From Escallonia rubra (taxonomy: Eukaryota > Streptophyta > Magnoliopsida > Escalloniales > Escalloniaceae), in contig JAVXUO010001525.1 of the NCBI GenBank assembly GCA_033065855.1, forward strand, positions 62,001 to 126,000: a stretch of DNA of 64,000 nucleotides, in the 5' to 3' direction. Under the pieces are notes generated by a model that worked only from the letters and a program-made list of their open reading frames with translations, was not told where the DNA came from and made no database searches. The position numbers and the translations under genes were made by a program. Shown in pieces: positions 58,342 through 64,000 of this stretch. How positions within the stretch are numbered: the stretch's first letter is position 1; each line of letters starts with the position of its first letter.

Positions 58342-59619
58342 TTAACATGGTAGCGGTGGTTGGAGGTTGAAACCTCCTGCCACCTTATCAGAGAGAAGAT
58401 TGGGTTCAGTGATAGATGACTCATTTTGGTTGTTGTGGCGAATGTGGTGGATATGGGCTTGTTGTTTGATGGTGAGGGGTTTTCTAGATTGTTTTAGAAC
58501 AGGTGAGTGAGGATTTTTGGTAGTTGGATGTTGCTGAGATATTTGGGGCCGAATTGGGCTCAAGGCTGATTGGGTTGATGAGTTGGGCTTAAGCTTTTTT
58601 TGTGGAGAGGTTGGGCTGGAGAGAAGTTTGCGTTTCAGGTTAGGTGTGTCCAAAGAAGGGTTTTTTGTTTGGGTTTGATTAAATGTGGGCCTCCTTCCAG
58701 AGGTCATGAGCAGGCCCGAATATGCACTAAGGGTTTCTGAATCTGAAGATATCCCTTGGTTATCACAAATGTGAAGGGTATGATGAGGTGAACTTACCAG
58801 AGAGATAGCTTCAGTGCTCGAGGAGTGTATCTGTGCAGGACTGTCATTACCAGAGATGGTGGGTGGGTTAGATGTCAGAGGGATGTCTATGATTTTAGGA
58901 CAGTTGGGAGATGGGTATGATGGGATTGCCTCGATTTGCGTGCAAATAGCTGAGGTGAGTCTAGTTTCTGGTGGGCAGTCAATCGACAGTTGGATTCCGG
59001 CAGAAGTATCCAGGCTCTTCTCCGGTGAGCTTTTAACCAGTATTTGTTTTCCGGCGCTATTTTTCGTAGGGCTCTTCAGGCGCAGCACCTTTGGAGTTGA
59101 CACAGGAGTACTTGAAGGATTTCCCAAAATTCCTTCATAAGAGGCTCGAATCATGGGGTTATAGGGTCTTATTTCACCAGCCAATTCCCAGCTCGAAGAT
59201 GGGTCTTTGGGCCTGTGGCACCATTTCTTGATATGTCCAAGATATCCACATCCAAAGCAGAAGTCAGGTAATTTTTCATAACAAAATTGGACCCATGACT
59301 CAGTTTCCCCTTCCCTTTTCAGAACAAGGCCTTTTGGGAAGTTATACTCAATGTTTACATCTACCTTGAGACGCATAAATCCCTTTTCTCCAATCCGACC
59401 TTAACTATCTTCTTCAATCTCCAAAACATTTACAATTCTACTGCCAATAATTTCTGCATTCTTCTTTGTCATTTTATTCGGTGGTAGTCTGTAGATTCTT
59501 ACCCAGAAAGGTGAGTACTGAAGAGATACTTCATGAATCGTTCTATCTGGCGGCCATGGTTGCAAAGCTAGATGAGCTCCCATTATAGACCACGGTCGTC
59601 GATCTAGTACGCGCTGCAA
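58342..59619 (-). pseudogene. LINE ORF1 (second LINE): DUF4283 and CCHC zinc knuckle
   Basis: A 344-aa open frame at 58342-59376 includes a perfect CX2CX4HX4C knuckle, CFGCGYLGHIKKWC, then a Ser/Pro/Thr-rich low-complexity tail. Upstream, at 59401-59619 in another frame, VLDRRPWSIMGAHLALQPW and SLQYSPFWVRIYRLP are the DUF4283 end. The two parts are separated by a stop at 59401. It is an RNA-binding ORF1 relative and too broken to be functional. Confidence 0.85.
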
Positions 59620-60432
59620 ATCTTAGGAGGTTTTGAAGGTGAACAAAAGTCGATCCTCAATTTCACTAATTTTGAGGCCCGAGGATGGATTCCAAGCTTT
59701 GAGAATGGTGTTCTTGACCCCAGCTTTGTTCAGTGGTTTATCATTGATGATTTTACCAACTAAGATGAGATTATGTATTGGGTCAGGGATGTCGGGATCT
59801 GATTCAAGAATCAGAGGTTCTAGAGATCATTTAAGACGGTTGGTTTTATCAATAAGTCCATTGATGTCTTGAAAGTTGTGGCCTTGCATGCTTGGGTGGA
59901 GGTTTGAAAGAGAATGTACTGTGAAAGAGAGATATATGGATAGCAGGGACAAAAAGGTGTAAGAGATAACAGGGAGTTAGGTGAAGATCAATACTTACTT
60001 GGTGGTTGGTATCACATAAGGAATAAATGGGATATTGTGTTCTTAACAATGATAGATCTTTTTACCATGGAAGAAGATGACCTCACTAGGTCATGGTGGA
60101 AACGCCAACCGCACAGGTGTAGAGAGGTCTCTCTAGCTCTACTTAGCTATCTTCATCCCTGCTTTTGACTCTTCATGTCGGATACGGTCAAAACTACCAC
60201 CTTAACTTCCAACGGTTTACTCCATGCCCCACCAATCAGCCCACAACATGGATCACTATGAAGCTTCTTCAGCAAACCAACTCTTTATGTCCTAATTTCA
60301 CTCTGACTTTTCCACCAACCTTTGCCAAGCAGCCTTCAATACGCAGCCTCCATTTCATAGGTATCTCTCCACTTTTATCTTTCAACCTTGATCATCTAAT
60401 CATAAGTTGTAAGAAGCCATTATTACCCACTG

Positions 60433-61130
60433 TTGGTTACAATGTTCCAACCGGAAGGCAATATCAGAAAGGAAAATCCTGTAGGCCATCGATCTTGTCT
60501 TATTCCCTTGAATGAAGACCTGGTCAGACTAGCTCGAGTAGGGAAGGATCACATGCTCTTAGGAAAATTTCAAGACTCCCGATTTTTCTCCCAAAGGAAA
60601 ATCCAATCTCGGGTTAACGAATGCTGGGAACTCGACGACCCGATTAACGTGACCAAAGTACCCAATATATTCCTATTTGAGTTTTCTTCTATCTCTGATG
60701 CCCACATAGTCCTCACACACGATCCATGGAAATTCTTTGGAGCTCTCATCCTGCTAAGACCATGGTTTCCCCATGTTATATACAAAATGGTCAAGTTCCC
60801 ATTTGCAGACTTGTGGATGCAAGTTCATAATGTGCCAAATGGCTGCTGTCACTATTATCTTGCGGGAGAAAATCGGCCAAGCCACAGGAATATTGCTTGC
60901 AATAGACTGGTCGGACATGCGTACCACTTTCACATATTACTTTCGGATCAAGATCCACTTATATGTTGACGACCCACTGCTCCCAGTTGTTTTCCTTCAT
61001 CTTCTGGATGACATGGGAGTTCAACTCCTGAAATGTACGTATGAAAGAGTTTTCACAGCGTGCTTTAGATTTGGAAGAATATGTCATGAAAATACACATT
61101 GACGATCTTCTATAGCTGGGGCAATTGAAT
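60433..61130 (+). pseudogene. LINE ORF1 N-terminal part, DUF4283
   Basis: CLIPLNEDLVRLARVGKDHM is followed by KVPNIFLFEFSSISDAHIVL, DPWKFFGALILLRPW and FPFADLWMQVHNVP, the ordered blocks of DUF4283 in plant LINE ORF1. After about 60845 the frame shifts by one and continues as GQATGILLAIDWSDMRTTF in the next frame. Confidence 0.8.
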
Positions 61131-61357
61131 CTCTTAAGGTGAACTGAGCATCTTCCAGGACCAAATCTTTATCCCACTTTCTTCGCAGACGGATACCCGT
61201 TATTTGCACAGTCAATGCGCACCCTCCCGAACTCGGACTGGAATCGTACTTCTAGAATCTCCATGACAAAGACCATCTAGGAGTTCATCTCAACCAAACA
61301 TATGACACTTTCTCTCCTAACCCGACTCCAACTTCAAGCGACGATGATATATTTACG

Positions 61358-62665
61358 ATGGCACCCAATTCACCAGTGTCGGCGATGGGAGAAAATTCAG
61401 AAAATTCAAATGTCAACCAAGACCCAGAACAACCTCCAAATGAGTATCCAGAGGAAAATGCTGAGATGGATGATGAAGAATATGAAGGTGCCAATATTCT
61501 GGAACCCATTCAGGAGGAAAATGTCGATTTCAATCAAGGAATCCCAATTGCCAACTTTAATGAGGAAGATAACTTTAACGAAGACCAACAAATCAATAAA
61601 ATTGAAAACCACGCACTGAACATGGCTGACCTAATGGAAAATTTGGAACAATTAGAAGCAAATTTTATTGGGGAAAACTGGAATGAAGAGAACATTTGGA
61701 AGGATGAACATGTCATGGATTACGATATGGAAGAAGATACTGAACCAGAGGAGATCAACATAGGATGCAGCCAAAATAACGATAAGCCTCTGCCTGAGGA
61801 AACAGACGATGTCGAGGCAACACTCCTTTCACCGGAATATTCCACTAAAACTCTTTCTCACGCACAAGTTGCCCACGCGCCAGTAATAACAGACATCTCA
61901 TCTCTGACACCTGCATAATCAATGATTACTATGATATCTTCTCACCAAATATGGCGCTCTAATGAAGCCACGTCTCTATCCTCTCAAGTGGTTGAAACTT
62001 TTGATCTTCTCAAATCTTGGATAAAATCTCCAACGCCATCCCCGAAGATCTTGCCAGTAGTCGGCGCTGCGACTGACACAGGAACAAATGATGAGATATG
62101 TGCAATTGAGAGAAAATATCCTGAGTATTCGACTGAACCAACAATCCAGGCTAATTTGTGTAGTGAGATGGGCCCCTCTTTCACTCTGCCAAGCCAGCCC
62201 ACTCTGAATTGTAAGTTGGCCCAATTTATTTTGGGCCTACCTGAAGACAAACTTAAGTTCCTTGCCCAACAGATGCTTTCTGGGTCCAATATTTTATTTA
62301 CTTATGAAAATGAGCCCAATGAAATTTTGGACCATGGAACATCAGCCCAACTGTCTAGCCCCCTGCATCCACGCTCAGCCCATGATACACCACTTAATAT
62401 TTTTCCAAACTCAACTTTTCCAGGTCCAAATCCTCACCAAGAAAATTACTGGACCTTAAAGCATGACCCAATACCCCTTAAACACTCAGATGTTGGTACA
62501 ATGCCTCTCCTGCATGTTGCCCTCTCTAACCCCACACCTACATCCAATACTCTAAATTTGATACCCGATAACCAACTACTGCTAAGGCTGAAACAAGACA
62601 TCACACTCACCATAACCCAACTTGCCCCCTCTTCATGGAGCCCCTCTGGGCAACAAAGGATCTGA
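61358..62665 (+). pseudogene. LINE ORF1 C-terminal low-complexity region
   Basis: Two adjacent frames (61358-61918, strongly acidic: DDEEYEGANILEPIQEENVD; and 61922-62665, Pro/Ser/Thr-rich) are separated by one stop at 61916-61918. They lie between DUF4283 and ORF2, where L1 ORF1 proteins carry a variable tail. No CCHC knuckle was recognised. A host gene is possible but unlikely given this position. Confidence 0.55.
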
Positions 62666-63427
62666 TACATATCTCAGTGATGCCGCCAATCAAACGGTGG
62701 CACTGTATTGCCCACCATTCCATATGAGGATTAACGGAGGATCTATATTTACCACTCCAGATTTTGATGGTATTTCCGAAGAAGATTCTGACCCTGATGA
62801 AGATCAAGTTTCCTATGCAGGTTACACTTTTTCTCAGCTACCATTAGGAAACAAGAGAGAAGGCTTGGAGACTTGAGATAATCTTGAAGGGCCATACGGA
62901 AAGAAAAGGAAAATAAATGGTTATGGTGAAGACTCTCCTTATCCATGTTCACCATCATCTCACCCCATATTATCTTCTAGTCATCTTGCCATGCTTATTT
63001 TCCTATTACTGTTTATGCATACTATAAAGAAGAACAAGATAAAATGGTGGCATCTTGAGCATGATATCCCTTATGTTAGTTTTGCTAGAAAGAAATTGTG
63101 CCTTCATTTCCGCGTGGCAAATATAGAGCACCAACATGTGTGCCCTCCCTGTATTCCCCATTTTCGACCTCCTATAAATTCATCATCTTTTGTCTCGTCC
63201 ATCAAGAGAAGAAAACGCATCTTTCATTCTCTCCAGCCATCCCTTACAGTTTTTTCAGAAAATAGGGATCTTCTAGACAGTCTATGTTCCGAAGTTTTCT
63301 TTTCTAAAGAAAAGAAAAGATCGCTGATTGAGCGTGACAATCCTTTTTGTTCGTACCTAGTCTTTACTTCCTCAGCCTACTCTTCGAGGGTTTCGGGTGT
63401 TGCCCCCTCGCAACCCCTTCACCCTCA
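62666..63427 (+). other. ORF1-ORF2 spacer of the LINE
   Basis: Short frames only, including 62991-63431, which has no recognisable domain. ORF2 begins at the end of this stretch. Confidence 0.4.
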
Positions 63428-64000
63428 ATGAGAATCCTCAGCTGGAACTGTCGCGGGCTTGGCCAAACACGCACAGTTCGAGCAGCGATCAAAATGGCTC
63501 GGGAGCACAAACCTTCATGTTTATTTCTTCATGAAACCAAAAAACCAGTCAGTTTCGTCTCTTCAAAATTTGCAAAGTTAGGTTTCTTGTCAGTCGCGGG
63601 AACAGATCCCGGTGGAGTTCTAGGTACCAAAGGGGGTCTTTGGGTTGGTTGGACGAATGACATCTCGGGTTCGATCCTTTATACAGATAAAAACATCATT
63701 CTGGTGAAATTTCAGTCAGGTAACAATCTCCCTTGGGGTTGTGGCTTCATATACGGGCATCCCAATCTTGCCAAGAGGCAGTATAATTGGGACAATATTC
63801 TTGGAATTCTCTCGGGTATTCAACTTCCGATGGTACTTATAGGAGACTTTAACCAAGTTCTTTGTTCGCCCGATAAAACCGGGCCTAACTTCATGTCCAT
63901 CCCTGGGCATTTATACCTTAATAACTTTCTTCATCAACTCAACGTCATCGACATCAAGTGGTTAGGTCCAGCCTACACCTGAACAAATAATCAAGATGGT
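63428..64000 (+). pseudogene. LINE ORF2 N-terminus: endonuclease, partial
   Basis: The ATG at 63428 begins MRILSWNCRGLGQTRTVRAA, the canonical start of plant L1 ORF2. It is followed by PSCLFLHETKK, GGLWVGW, WGCGFIYGHPN and VLIGDFNQVL, the endonuclease blocks. A TGA at 63980-63982 stands where relatives have Trp (the FTWTN motif), and the frame continues as TNNQDG to the window edge. The stop means this copy cannot make full ORF2. Confidence 0.9.

Larger units (their letters stand above)
57086..60049 (-). mobile_element. 3'-truncated L1-type LINE
   Basis: On the - strand, ORF1 (DUF4283 plus CCHC knuckle) is followed by an ORF2 endonuclease. The coding match stops at about 57086, before any RT motif. 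No poly-A tail or target duplication was identified. Missing the 3' rather than the 5' end is unusual for a LINE and points to later deletion or rearrangement. It faces another LINE head to head. Confidence 0.8.
60060..64000 (+). mobile_element. L1-type LINE on the + strand, running off the right edge
   Basis: ORF1 with a DUF4283 domain (60433-60969), an acidic and Ser/Pro-rich ORF1 tail (61358-62665), a spacer, then the start of ORF2 (63428 onward) with an endonuclease. The RT would lie outside the window. Frameshifts in ORF1 and a stop in ORF2 show that it is degenerate. Its 5' border near 60060 is estimated only from the facing LINE. Confidence 0.8.

Noticed and set aside
61358..61918. Acidic 186-aa protein as a separate host gene
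   Set aside because: It sits between the DUF4283 part and ORF2 of a LINE on the same strand, where a variable ORF1 tail is expected.

Overview
The window is nuclear DNA of a flowering plant, almost certainly a eudicot. It is AT-rich, has intron-split genes with GT-AG junctions, and is dominated by plant transposable elements: chromovirus-type Ty3/gypsy, copia-like LTRs, L1-type LINEs, Stowaway-like MITEs and MITEs with 8-bp target duplications. The species cannot be named from sequence alone.

Three host genes were reconstructed exon by exon. (1) CCT1, the alpha subunit of the cytosolic chaperonin CCT/TRiC: + strand, 15836-27471, 17 coding exons, 544 aa, complete. One intron has a GC donor. 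(2) A class-A GATA transcription factor of the GATA2/GATA4 type: + strand, 38623-39502, 2 exons, 253 aa, complete. (3) An RHIP1-like gene (RGS1-HXK1-interacting protein 1 family): - strand, 54954-40780, 9 coding exons, 269 aa, complete. Its longest exon is 261 bp, so it does not show up as a long reading frame. The three genes are functionally unrelated and each has its own promoter.

Layout. 1-13904 is a nested stack of LTR elements. A decayed chromodomain Ty3/gypsy element on the - strand (5' LTR 12184-13904, 3' LTR ending at 6050) has been hit three times: by an element running in from the left edge (right border 1136), by a 3.2-kb solo LTR (2075-5321), and by a 1.4-kb solo LTR inside gag (10184-11601). 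13905-15072 holds another LTR-like remnant. 15073-15205 is a compact foldback palindrome just upstream of CCT1. CCT1 carries two adjacent MITE-like insertions in intron 7 and a hAT-like remnant in intron 11. 27472-38622 is gene-free and contains a diverged direct duplication, a non-autonomous copia-like LTR element (30477-32333) and two Stowaway-like MITEs. The GATA gene follows. RHIP1 then spans 14 kb, mostly because intron 4 (6.7 kb) contains a near full-length L1 LINE that itself contains a 323-bp MITE. From 57086 to the right edge two different degenerate LINEs lie head to head.

No RNA gene, CRISPR array, prokaryotic feature or new multi-gene system was found. The most unusual items are the foldback element at 15073-15205, GTCGAC-box clusters just upstream of the TATA boxes of two related LTRs, the GC-AG intron of CCT1, and the well-bounded nested insertions whose empty sites or reading frames can be checked inside the window. 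Exon boundaries were placed by eye from splice signals, reading phase and remembered protein family conservation, without alignment tools.
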